Of a stretch of 64,000 nt of DNA, positions 19,393 through 29,870 are shown in pieces; position 1 is the stretch's first letter, and the number at the start of each line of letters is the position of its first letter. The position numbers and the translations under genes are program-made. The notes under the pieces are model-generated. The model was not told the DNA's origin. It saw nothing but the letters and a program-made list of their open reading frames with translations, and did not search any database. Source of the stretch: Alistipes sp. (GTDB lineage: Bacteria; Bacteroidota; Bacteroidia; Bacteroidales; Rikenellaceae); assembly GCF_020026455.1 (NCBI RefSeq), contig NZ_JAHHQJ010000017.1, positions 1 through 64,000 of the forward strand, given 5' to 3'.

Positions 19393-21345
19393 ATGATCAA
19401 AATCACTTTTCCCGACGGCTCCGTACGCGAATATGCCAAGGGGACTACTGCGTATCAGATCGCAGAGAGCATCAGCCCTCGTTTAGCTGCTGACTCGCTC
19501 GCGGCCGCGGTAAACGGCGCAACGGTCGACATGACGCGCCCGATCGAAGAGGACGCTTCGGTCAAATTCTACAAATGGGACGACGAAGAGGGTAAACACG
19601 CCTTCTGGCACACCTCCTCGCACCTGCTGGCTGAGGCGCTCGAAGCTCTCTATCCGGGCATCAAGTTCGGCATCGGACCGGCCATCGAAAACGGTTTCTA
19701 CTACGACGTCGACGCTCCGACACCCATCACCGAAGCCGACCTGTCGACGATCGAAAACAAGATGGTGGAGCTGTCCCGCAACAAGGAGGCCCTGCTCCGC
19801 CGCGAGGTCCCCAAGGCCGAAGCGCTGAAGACCTTCACCGAGAAGGGGGACCAGTACAAGGTCGAGCTGATCACGGACCTCGAGGACGGCACCATCTCCT
19901 TCTATACCAACGGCGCTTTCACGGACCTCTGCCGGGGTCCGCACATCCCCAACACGGGATATATCAAGGCGCTGAAACTTACGTCCGTGGCCGGGGCCTA
20001 CTGGCGCGGCAACGAGAAGAACAAGATGCTGACCCGTATCTACGGCATTTCGTTCCCCAAGAAGTCGATGCTCGACGAGTATCTCGCGATGATGGAGGAG
20101 GCCAAGAAACGCGACCACCGTAAGCTGGGCAAGGACCTCGAGCTGTTCACCTTCTCGCAGCGCGTGGGTCAGGGTCTGCCGTTGTGGCTGCCCAAGGGCG
20201 CCGCACTGCGCGACCGTCTGGAGCAGTTCCTGCGGGGCGTGCAGAAGGAGTACGGATACCAGCAGGTGATCACGCCGCACATCGGCAACAAGGAGCTCTA
20301 CGTCACCTCGGGCCACTACGCCAAGTACGGCAAGGACTCGTTCCAGCCGATCCACACCCCGATCGAGGGCGAGGAATACCTGCTCAAGCCGATGAACTGC
20401 CCCCACCACTGCGAAATCTACCGGTCGAAGCCCCGTTCGTACAAGGAGCTGCCCGTGCGCCTGGCGGAGTTCGGAACGGTCTACCGCTACGAACAGTCGG
20501 GCGAGCTGCACGGACTGACCCGCGTGCGTGGATTCACGCAGGACGACGCCCACCTGTTCGTGCGTCCGGATCAACTCCTGGAGGAGTTCGAACGCGTGAT
20601 CGACATCGTGCTCTATATCTTCAAGACGCTGAAGTTCGACAACTACACCGCTCAGATTTCGCTGCGCGACCCGAACAACAAGGAGAAATACATCGGGTCG
20701 GACGAAAACTGGGAGAAGGCCGAGTCGGCCATCATGCAGGCCGCCAAGGAAAAAGGACTCACGACGGTCGTGGAACTGGGCGAAGCGGCCTTCTACGGCC
20801 CGAAGCTCGACTTCATGGTCAAGGACGCCATCGGCCGCAAGTGGCAGCTGGGAACGATCCAGGTGGACTACAACCTCCCGGAGCGGTTCGACCTCACGTA
20901 CAAGGGCGCCGATGACCGTCTCCACCGCCCGATCATGATTCACCGCGCACCGTTCGGCTCGATGGAGCGTTTTGTGGCAGTATTGTTGGAGCATACGGGC
21001 GGCAAGTTCCCGCTGTGGCTCTCGCCCCAGCAGGTCGTGGTACTCCCCATTTCGGAGAAGTTCAACGACTATGCCCTGAAAGTGGCCGAGTACCTCAACC
21101 GCAGCGATGTGCGCACCGAGGTCGACGACCGCAACGAGAAAATCGGCCGCAAGATCCGCGACAACGAACTCAAGCGCATCCCTTATCTGCTGATCGTCGG
21201 CGAGAAGGAAGAGGCCGAAGAGCTGGTTTCCGTCCGCGCACAGGGCGAAGGAGACAAGGGCCAGATGTCCCTGGAGGCATTCCGCGACTTCATCGCCGGA
21301 CTGGTCAAGGAGGAGATCGAGGCCAACAAGCTCGAAAAGAAATAG
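19393..21345 (+). CDS. thrS: threonyl-tRNA synthetase
   Basis: 650 residues in the standard order. The TGS domain is at 1-62, the editing/SAD domain about 65-225 (HTSSHLLAEALEALYP), the class II catalytic core with zinc ligands in MNCPHHCEIY, and the anticodon-binding domain from about 545. The start is the ATG at 19393; the frame upstream to 19348 encodes no family sequence. It is followed by infC, the common thrS-infC order. Confidence 0.97.
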   Translation: MIKITFPDGSVREYAKGTTAYQIAESISPRLAADSLAAAVNGATVDMTRPIEEDASVKFYKWDDEEGKHAFWHTSSHLLAEALEALYPGIKFGIGPAIENGFYYDVDAPTPITEADLSTIENKMVELSRNKEALLRREVPKAEALKTFTEKGDQYKVELITDLEDGTISFYTNGAFTDLCRGPHIPNTGYIKALKLTSVAGAYWRGNEKNKMLTRIYGISFPKKSMLDEYLAMMEEAKKRDHRKLGKDLELFTFSQRVGQGLPLWLPKGAALRDRLEQFLRGVQKEYGYQQVITPHIGNKELYVTSGHYAKYGKDSFQPIHTPIEGEEYLLKPMNCPHHCEIYRSKPRSYKELPVRLAEFGTVYRYEQSGELHGLTRVRGFTQDDAHLFVRPDQLLEEFERVIDIVLYIFKTLKFDNYTAQISLRDPNNKEKYIGSDENWEKAESAIMQAAKEKGLTTVVELGEAAFYGPKLDFMVKDAIGRKWQLGTIQVDYNLPERFDLTYKGADDRLHRPIMIHRAPFGSMERFVAVLLEHTGGKFPLWLSPQQVVVLPISEKFNDYALKVAEYLNRSDVRTEVDDRNEKIGRKIRDNELKRIPYLLIVGEKEEAEELVSVRAQGEGDKGQMSLEAFRDFIAGLVKEEIEANKLEKK

Positions 21346-21429
21346 GTATGGAATAACCGGGGGAGGGAGGTTTTCCTCCCGCCCCCATAACAAGACACTT
21401 TATAATTAACCATTTTAATACGTACAACT

Positions 21430-22050
21430 ATCGCAGCACCGAAACCATTCCCGCCGAGGCCGTTTACCCCCGGGAATAACAGACCAAAACCGGCAACAGG
21501 CAACAATCCCCGCTTCGGACGCAGACCGCCCGAAAAGGAGAACCCCCACCGCATCAACGAGCAGATCACGGTTCCAGAAGTGCGCCTGGTGGGCGACAAC
21601 ATCCCCCAGCCGCAGGTGATGCCGATCCGCGACGCGCTGCGTCTGGCGGACGAGATGGAACTCGACCTGATCGAGATCTCGCCCAAGGCCGAGCCGCCCG
21701 TATGCCGCATCGCCGACTACCAGAAGTTCCTCTACCAGCAGAAAAAGAAGGCCAAGGAGCTGAAGGCAAACCAGACCAAAGTCGTCGTCAAGGAGATCCG
21801 ATTCGGCCCGCAGACCGACGACCACGACTACAACTTCAAGCTCAAGCACGCGCAGAATTTCCTCAAGGAGGGGGCCAAGGTCAAGGCCTACGTCTTCTTC
21901 CGCGGACGTTCGATCGTCTTCAAGGAGCAGGGCGAAATCCTGCTGCTGCGCTTTGCCACCGACCTCGAAGAGTTTGCCAAGGTGGAGATGATGCCGAAGC
22001 TCGACGGCAAGAAGATGAACATGATGCTCGCACCCAAAGTCAAGAAATAA
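21430..22050 (+). CDS. infC: translation initiation factor IF-3 with a non-canonical start codon
   Basis: About 206 residues. The conserved body HRINEQITVPEVRLVGDN onward and the C-terminal domain (FKLKHAQNFLKEGAKVK) are complete. The frame is open back to TAA at 21403. Before the conserved RINEQ there is no ATG, GTG or TTG; the only initiator-like codons are ATT 21412, ATA 21418 and ATC 21430. I chose ATC 21430 because it would give AAPKPFPPRPFTPG, a basic and Pro-rich extension. A GTG at 21580 would delete the start of the N-domain. E. coli infC uses AUU for IF-3 autoregulation, so the same logic may apply. rpmI and rplT do not follow. Confidence 0.85.
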   Translation: MAAPKPFPPRPFTPGNNRPKPATGNNPRFGRRPPEKENPHRINEQITVPEVRLVGDNIPQPQVMPIRDALRLADEMELDLIEISPKAEPPVCRIADYQKFLYQQKKKAKELKANQTKVVVKEIRFGPQTDDHDYNFKLKHAQNFLKEGAKVKAYVFFRGRSIVFKEQGEILLLRFATDLEEFAKVEMMPKLDGKKMNMMLAPKVKK

Positions 22051-22092
22051 AGACAGGACAAAGGCAACGCGAATGCCGAAGGCACAGATGCG

Positions 22093-22141
22093 AAAACAAC
22101 GCCTGCGGAACGAAGCAGTTCGGACCGCAGGGGTTGTTTTT
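22093..22141 (+). terminator. infC terminator
   Basis: A 16-bp stem with one mismatch (AAAACAACGCCTGCGG with CCGCAGGGGTTGTTTT) runs into a five-T run. Confidence 0.88.
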
Positions 22142-22186
22142 GTGTTTATGCCAAAGCGAAGCCGGGCAGAAACCGGCACGATTCGG

Positions 22187-22218
22187 TTTGGGAATCGGCG
22201 GTTTTTTTGGTAACTTTG
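22187..22218 (+). promoter_or_regulatory. promoter of the LuxE-like gene
   Basis: TTTG 22187-22190, 20 bp, TAACTTTG 22211-22218. The ATG is only 6 nt beyond the -7 element. Confidence 0.8.
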
Positions 22219-22224
22219 CAGGCA

Positions 22225-23190
22225 ATGATCACCCCCGACGACATATTCCGCATTGCGGACGGAGCGTCGTTCGACACCGCGGCGCTGGAGCTATTCCGCC
22301 GTCAGGCCCGCGACTGCGCCCCCTACCGCGAATACCTCGACCGGATCGGAGTCCGGGCCGAGCGCGTCGACATGCCGGAAAAGATTCCCTACCTGCCCAT
22401 CGAACTGTTCAAGACGCACACGATCTACTGCGCAGAGACGCCCCCCGAGGCGGTCTTCACCTCCTCAGCCACAACCGGAATGACGCCCTCGCGCCATCCG
22501 ATGTGTTCGCTGGCGCTCTACGAGCAGGCATTCCGCACGGCATTCCGCACCTTCTACGGCGACCCCGCCGGGCTAAGTCTCTACGCCCTGCTGCCCAACT
22601 ACCTGCGCCGCAAGGGTTCGTCGCTGGTCTACATGGCCGACAGGCTGTTGGCCGACTGCGGGTCGGGCGGCTTCTTCCTCGACGACCACGACGCCCTGCT
22701 GGCGGCGATGGAGCGGGACCCGAAGCCGAAAATCCTGCTGGGCGTAAGCTATGCGCTGTGGGACCTCGCGGAGCGGTATGCCCCGAAGCTCCGCAATACG
22801 GTGGTGATGGAGACGGGCGGCATGAAGGGTTACCGCGAGGAGATTCCGAAAGAGGAATTTCACCGGATCCTCTGCGACGCCTTCGGAGTCGGGGAAATTC
22901 ATTCGGAATACGGCATGGCCGAGCTCTCCTCGCAGGCCTATTCGCAGGGAGGCAATCTGTTCCGCTGCCCGGGCTGGATGCGCGTCACGGCGCGCGACGT
23001 CAACGACCCGTTCGACCTGCTCCCGGCCGGCACACGCGGCGGGCTGAACATCGCCGACCTGGCCAACTGGTGGTCCTGCGCCTTCATCCAGACACAGGAC
23101 GTGGGACGCGTCGGGGCGGACGGGATGTTCGTCGTCGAAGGCCGCATCGACCATTCGGACATCCGGGGATGCAATCTTCTGGTACAATGA
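22225..23190 (+). CDS. LuxE-like acyl-protein synthetase / acyl-adenylate ligase family
   Basis: 321 residues. The motifs SSATTGMTPSRHPM, HSEYGMAELSSQAYS and GRIDHSDIRGCNLL are those of the LuxE branch of adenylate-forming enzymes. It lacks the long C-terminal domain of acyl-CoA ligases. LuxE activates fatty acids in luminous bacteria; homologues in surface-glycan loci have no settled substrate. It is followed by a cytidylyltransferase and is close to DUF115 and GT2 genes, so a role in making an acylated or activated glycan precursor is plausible but unproven. Confidence 0.8.
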   Translation: MITPDDIFRIADGASFDTAALELFRRQARDCAPYREYLDRIGVRAERVDMPEKIPYLPIELFKTHTIYCAETPPEAVFTSSATTGMTPSRHPMCSLALYEQAFRTAFRTFYGDPAGLSLYALLPNYLRRKGSSLVYMADRLLADCGSGGFFLDDHDALLAAMERDPKPKILLGVSYALWDLAERYAPKLRNTVVMETGGMKGYREEIPKEEFHRILCDAFGVGEIHSEYGMAELSSQAYSQGGNLFRCPGWMRVTARDVNDPFDLLPAGTRGGLNIADLANWWSCAFIQTQDVGRVGADGMFVVEGRIDHSDIRGCNLLVQ

Positions 23191-23359
23191 GCGGCCGGTC
23201 GAACCTTCAGTCCTGTTCCGCGGCACCGAAGGCCGCCTCCGCGTCATCGCGCCGGGGAAGCAGATCCGGTTCGCTACGGACTCCCCGCACGGAGCGCCGT
23301 GTCGCATGCCGCAGGCGGCAAGGTGTCGCCGCGAACCCGTTTACCCATTATCAAACGCT

Positions 23360-24013
23360 ATGAAAACCGTCGCATTCGTTCCCATTCGGCTCAACAGCCA
23401 GCGCGTCGCAGGCAAGAACCTCCGGCCGCTGGACGGATCGCCGCTGATGTGTCACATTCTGAAAACGCTGACCGCCGTGGAGGCCATCGACGAAGTCTAT
23501 GTCTTCTGCAGCGACGAAGGCATTCGCTCCCTGCTGCCCGAAGGGGTCAGGCTGCTGCTCCGCGATCCGTCGCTCGACAGCGACATGACACTCGGACGGG
23601 AGATTTACGACAGCTTCACCGCCCAGGTCGAGGCCGACCTCTACATCCTCGCCCACGCCACGTCGCCGTTCATCCGTGCTGCGACCCTGGCCGAGGCGCT
23701 CGGAAAAGTCCGCTCGGGAGCATACGACTCGGCATTCAGCGCCGAGAAACTGCAGACCTTCGCCTGGTTCGGGGGCAGGCCGCTCAACTACGCCCTCAAC
23801 AACATTCCCCGCACGCAGACCATCGAACCGGTTTACATCGAAACCAGCGCCTTCTTCATCTTTTCGCGTGAGTTGTGGCGCGAACACGGGCGCCGCATCG
23901 GCGAACGCCCCTACATGGCTGTCGTGGACCGCATCGAGGGACTGGACATCGACTATCCCGAAGACTTTGCCATGGCCGAGATCATCGCGGCCAGCCGAAA
24001 TCTGCCCAAATAA
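23360..24013 (+). CDS. cytidylyltransferase of the acylneuraminate/CTP_transf_3 family
   Basis: 217 residues. The N-terminal FVPIRLNSQRVAGKNLRPLDGSPL contains the nucleotide-binding R-x-x-S-x-R-x-x-x-K-N signature of CMP-sugar synthetases. YIETSAFFIFSRE and VDRIEGLDIDYPEDF fit the C-terminal part. It would make a CMP- or CDP-activated nine-carbon sugar or polyol. No sialic acid synthase or epimerase is nearby, so the sugar is unknown. The start is MKTVAF at 23360. Confidence 0.85.
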   Translation: MKTVAFVPIRLNSQRVAGKNLRPLDGSPLMCHILKTLTAVEAIDEVYVFCSDEGIRSLLPEGVRLLLRDPSLDSDMTLGREIYDSFTAQVEADLYILAHATSPFIRAATLAEALGKVRSGAYDSAFSAEKLQTFAWFGGRPLNYALNNIPRTQTIEPVYIETSAFFIFSRELWREHGRRIGERPYMAVVDRIEGLDIDYPEDFAMAEIIAASRNLPK

Positions 24014-24033
24014 CCGGGTAAGGGGGGGGGCCG

Positions 24034-24250
24034 CCGGCGGGAAGGGATTCCACGACCGACAACGGCGAAGAAGCGTGTGCACGTAATCAGCGCATCACAA
24101 AACGGAGAGGAGCGGGTCGGCGGCAGGCGCTTCGGCCCGGCGGCGGGAAGGATTCCACGACCGACAACGGCGAAGAAGCGTGTGCACGCAATCAGCGCAT
24201 CACAAAACGGAAAAGGGCGGGTCGGCGGAAGGCGCATCGGCCCGGTGCTT
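24034..24250. repeat. 105-bp direct duplication after the cytidylyltransferase
   Basis: Two tandem copies, period 105 bp (ATTCCACGACCGACAACGG starts at 24047 and 24152), differ at a few positions. Each contains GCGCATCACAAAACGG and ends with TCGGCCCGG. A G9 tract (24022-24030) sits just before copy 1. The region lies between two convergent genes and has no gene of its own. Confidence 0.85.
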
Positions 24251-24279
24251 CGGCCCGGCGGGAAGCGTGCATATTCCCC

Positions 24280-25161
24280 TCAGGGGCGGATTTTTTCGTA
24301 TGCGTCGATAAGCGAGCCCTTCGTCCGATTGACAATCCGCGCCCCGAGCGAGGAAGCGTAATCGCGCAGCACCTCGTGACCCCGGAACAGTTCGGCGACC
24401 TCCGCCAGATAGACGGCCATCGTATAGGGGCGGTGAGGAACTTTCTGGAAGATAGGCTCCGGAACAGCCGGAGCATTGTCGTAGTAGTGACCGACGGTCC
24501 GGCAAAGACGGTTGTCGTCGTCGACGCACAGCCCGTCGAGCAGGGTATGATCCACACCGTACAGTTCCAGCTCCCTGTAACCCAGCAGCAGGGCGACGTA
24601 CTCGCACACCTGCACCACGGTCCCGAAGTTGGCGCTTCCGAGGCCGCGGCGGTAGAGCCAGAACTCCACACCCCGGAAGCCGCGGTAGACCTGCGTATGG
24701 AACCGCACGATGCGGATATTGGGATTGGGCAGCGCGGCGCGATAGTCGAATCGCTCGGGGTTGTAGTACTGCACGTAGAGGTTCATCGGCCACGTCACCC
24801 GCTCGTTGAGCTCGCGGTAAAGCGCCGCAACCCGGTCGCGGCAGGCGCTGTCGCGGAAGAACATGGGGTCGGAAAGCACGTAGTAGGCCGGGCGGACGGT
24901 ATCGAAACGTTCGTCCAGCGCAAAATAGTTGACCGCCATGACATCCTTCGACAGATGCTCGCCCCGGGCGATCAGACGCGGCAGATCCCCGGCAAGCGAA
25001 GGCCCGTTGCCGAGGATCAGGACCGAAGTCTTCGGCGCACCGACCGTCCCGGCACGGCCGACGTAGTTGCGGAAATTCTCCTTCACGGCCATCACCGCAA
25101 AGTAAAACGCCGTCTCATAGAGATTGCGCAGGAACCGGTCGGTTTTCTCGAATAGGGTCAT
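24280..25161 (-). CDS. DUF115 / MptE-like glycosyltransferase-fold protein
   Basis: 293 residues. VLILGNGPSL, VMAVNYFALDERF, YYVLSDPMFF and VCEYVALLLGYRELELYGVDHTLLDG match the DUF115 family. That family is related to the 6-hydroxymethylpterin pyrophosphokinase MptE and to flagellar Maf glycosyltransferases, and is common in capsule loci. It is probably cytosolic and peripheral to the membrane. The transcript is divergent from the GT2 gene and shares its promoter region. Function in glycan assembly is inference. Confidence 0.75.
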   Translation of the reverse strand: MTLFEKTDRFLRNLYETAFYFAVMAVKENFRNYVGRAGTVGAPKTSVLILGNGPSLAGDLPRLIARGEHLSKDVMAVNYFALDERFDTVRPAYYVLSDPMFFRDSACRDRVAALYRELNERVTWPMNLYVQYYNPERFDYRAALPNPNIRIVRFHTQVYRGFRGVEFWLYRRGLGSANFGTVVQVCEYVALLLGYRELELYGVDHTLLDGLCVDDDNRLCRTVGHYYDNAPAVPEPIFQKVPHRPYTMAVYLAEVAELFRGHEVLRDYASSLGARIVNRTKGSLIDAYEKIRP

Positions 25162-25173
25162 GCCTCTGTTTTA

Positions 25174-25208
25174 TTTGCAAAAGTAGCAAAAGATCAATAT
25201 CTTCGCAA
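25174..25208. promoter_or_regulatory. interleaved divergent promoters (DUF115 gene / GT2 gene)
   Basis: Plus: TTTG 25174-25177, 20 bp, TATCTTCG 25198-25205. Minus: TTG 25208-25206, 20 bp, TACTTTTG 25185-25178. Each predicted leader is 13-18 nt long. Confidence 0.75.
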
Positions 25209-25226
25209 CAAAACCCGACAGAAGAG

Positions 25227-26156
25227 ATGTCAGAACCTACCATTTCGGTCGTCATACCCCTCTACAACAAACAGCGGGAAATCGGCGAGGCCGTGCGTTC
25301 GGCCCTGGCGCAGACCCGACTCCCGCAGGAGATCATCGTCGTGGACGACGGTTCGACCGACGAAGGAGCACAGGTCGTGCGCGCAATAGCGTCTCCGCTC
25401 GTAAGGCTCGTAAAGCAGGCCAACGCCGGGGTCTGCTCGGCACGCAACCGCGGCATCGAGGAGGCAACGGGCGAATACATCGCCCTGCTGGATGCCGACG
25501 ATGTCTGGGAACCGGGATTTCTCGCCGAAATCGTCGCCATGATCCGCGAATTCCCCGGTTGCGGCCTCTATTGCACGGCCTTCAACGTCGTCAGTGACGA
25601 CGGAATATTCCCGGCCCCGACCCCCTCGCAACGGGGTATTGTGGCGAATTTCTTCCGCGAATCGGCCCACCGCTACATCGCCATCCCCTCGGCGAGCTGC
25701 ATCCCGCGCTGCGTGTTCGACAACGTGGGGCTGTTTCCCCTCGGCATGAAGATCGCCGAAGACCTCCACATGTGGATCCGAATCGCCCGCCGCTACCCGG
25801 TCTGCTTCTCGCCCGAACGGCTGGTCCGCTACTCGCGGGTGGCCTCGAACCGCTCGGCGGCAAGCTACACCCCCGAGCAGACCGTCTATTCGTTCGAGGA
25901 GCTGTACGATCCCCGAGCCCCCGAGGAGGACCGGGAGTTCGTGGCCCGTGCCGCACTGGGAAAAGCGCTCATCATCAGCACCAAAGGTGGCACGAAGGAG
26001 GCTGCCCGCGCGGCCCGGTTCTTCGCCTGGACACGCACCTACCGCCGCACGCTGCGCAAGGTCCGCATACTGAATGCCCTGCCCGTCGGCTGGCGCGGTC
26101 CCCTAATCCGGATTTACAACGCGCTGGCCTGGCGCCTCGCCCGCAAAGGACTCTAA
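25227..26156 (+). CDS. family 2 glycosyltransferase
   Basis: 309 residues. GT-A fold with ISVVIPLYNKQREIGEAV at the N-terminus, VVDDGSTD, and the metal-binding LLDADDVWEPGFL. It would transfer a sugar from a nucleotide donor to a surface glycan; donor and acceptor are unknown. The C-terminal about 90 residues are basic and Arg-rich, suggesting membrane association. The next gene's ATG begins immediately after its stop. Confidence 0.9.
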   Translation: MSEPTISVVIPLYNKQREIGEAVRSALAQTRLPQEIIVVDDGSTDEGAQVVRAIASPLVRLVKQANAGVCSARNRGIEEATGEYIALLDADDVWEPGFLAEIVAMIREFPGCGLYCTAFNVVSDDGIFPAPTPSQRGIVANFFRESAHRYIAIPSASCIPRCVFDNVGLFPLGMKIAEDLHMWIRIARRYPVCFSPERLVRYSRVASNRSAASYTPEQTVYSFEELYDPRAPEEDREFVARAALGKALIISTKGGTKEAARAARFFAWTRTYRRTLRKVRILNALPVGWRGPLIRIYNALAWRLARKGL

Positions 26157-27026
26157 ATGCTCAAGATCATGAAATACATCCTGCTCCCGCTTTGCAGCCT
26201 GCTGCTCTTCGCAGCAGGAAGCTGCCACGCACAAACAACCGCCCGGACGCTGCGCTCGGGCGGCATCGACCGCACCTACCGGCTCCACCTGCCCGAAGGA
26301 TTGCCGGCCGGGGCGCCGCTGGTCGTTGTCCTCCACGGCTACGGAGGGCAGGGCGACCCGGAGCGATTCGACATGAACCGGGTGGCCGACCGCCACGGCT
26401 TCGCCGTATGCTATCCGCAGGGCGAACGCGACGGCCGGGGAAAGACGTGCTGGAACGTGGGTTATCCCTTTCAGGCCGACATGGACGTCGACGACGTGCG
26501 CTTTCTCACCGAACTGGTCCGGCATCTTCAGAAAAAACACGGCCTGAGCTGCCGCAACGTCTTCTGCACGGGGATGTCGAACGGCGGAGACATGTGTTAC
26601 CTGCTGGCTTCGCGCTGTCCGGAGGTCTATGCGGCCCTCGGGCCCGTCGCCGGATTCATGTCCGTGGAGATCCTCCGCGCGGACCGCAATACGCATCCGA
26701 TTCCGCTGTTCGAAATCCACGGCACCGAGGACCGGACGACCCGCTGGGAGGGAGACCTCGGCAACGAAGGGGGCTGGGGTGCCTATGTCTCCGTCCCGAC
26801 GGCGGTCGGATACTGGGCCGCCAAGAACAAATGCCTCGCAGAGCAGGTCGACACCCTGCCCTCCCGTCCCGGCGGCCTGCAGGTCATCGCCCACCGCTAC
26901 ACGGAGGGCACGGGCGGAAACGAGGTCTGGCTCTACGAAACCGTCGGCGGGAAGCACTCCTGGAAAGAGACGGGCGTAGACACGGGCGAAGAGTTGTGGA
27001 AGTTTTTCAGCAAATACGTCCGTTAG
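26157..27026 (+). CDS. secreted alpha/beta-hydrolase esterase (PHB depolymerase/feruloyl esterase-like, CE1-type)
   Basis: 289 residues. The signal peptide MKYILLPLCSLLLFAAGSC begins at an alternative start (26169) and ends in SCHAQ, so cleavage could be by type I or lipoprotein peptidase. The motifs are VVLHGYGGQGDPERFD, the nucleophile GMSNGG, FEIHGTEDRTT for the acid residue, and GGKHSW for the His. The family removes ester groups from polysaccharides or polyesters. It is coupled to the GT2 gene with no spacer. Confidence 0.85.
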   Translation: MLKIMKYILLPLCSLLLFAAGSCHAQTTARTLRSGGIDRTYRLHLPEGLPAGAPLVVVLHGYGGQGDPERFDMNRVADRHGFAVCYPQGERDGRGKTCWNVGYPFQADMDVDDVRFLTELVRHLQKKHGLSCRNVFCTGMSNGGDMCYLLASRCPEVYAALGPVAGFMSVEILRADRNTHPIPLFEIHGTEDRTTRWEGDLGNEGGWGAYVSVPTAVGYWAAKNKCLAEQVDTLPSRPGGLQVIAHRYTEGTGGNEVWLYETVGGKHSWKETGVDTGEELWKFFSKYVR

Positions 27027-27031
27027 GCAAC

Positions 27032-27066
27032 AAAAAAAGGGTTCCGACGGTTCGGAACCCTTTTTT
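27032..27066. terminator. bidirectional terminator between the esterase and clpB
   Basis: AAAAAAAGGGTTCCGA pairs with TTCGGAACCCTTTTTT across a 3-nt loop. A and T runs flank both sides, fitting the convergent genes. Confidence 0.92.
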
Positions 27067-27083
27067 CATGCATCCGGGCGGCA

Positions 27084-29681
<2,598 letters not shown>

Positions 29682-29855
29682 AATGTTTCGATTTTGTTTG
29701 CCAATCCGTTACGACCCGCTTATCCGCAAAACCCCTGCCAACCCGGAATTTACGACACGTTGTCACGTTTTGTCACAAATTGACATCCGAAGACTGCCAC
29801 GCCGGGACAAAATGACCGGAAGCGGAATTCTTTTCAATTTTCACTTAATTCTTCT

Positions 29856-29863
29856 TATCTTTG
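29856..29863 (+). promoter_or_regulatory. -7 element of the dnaX promoter
   Basis: TATCTTTG lies 7 nt before the dnaX ATG, so the mRNA would have almost no leader. The -33 region is a weak TTTTC. Confidence 0.65.
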
Positions 29864-29870
29864 CGACACT

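Noticed and set aside
24034..24250. attachment-site duplication of a mobile element
   Set aside because: The copies are tandem with no integrase, tRNA or element genes between or beside them.
29682..29870. CIRCE element or heat-shock promoter for clpB
   Set aside because: No TTAGCACTC-N9-GAGTGCTAA inverted repeat. Only GTGACAA direct repeats were seen, which do not define a known heat-shock site.
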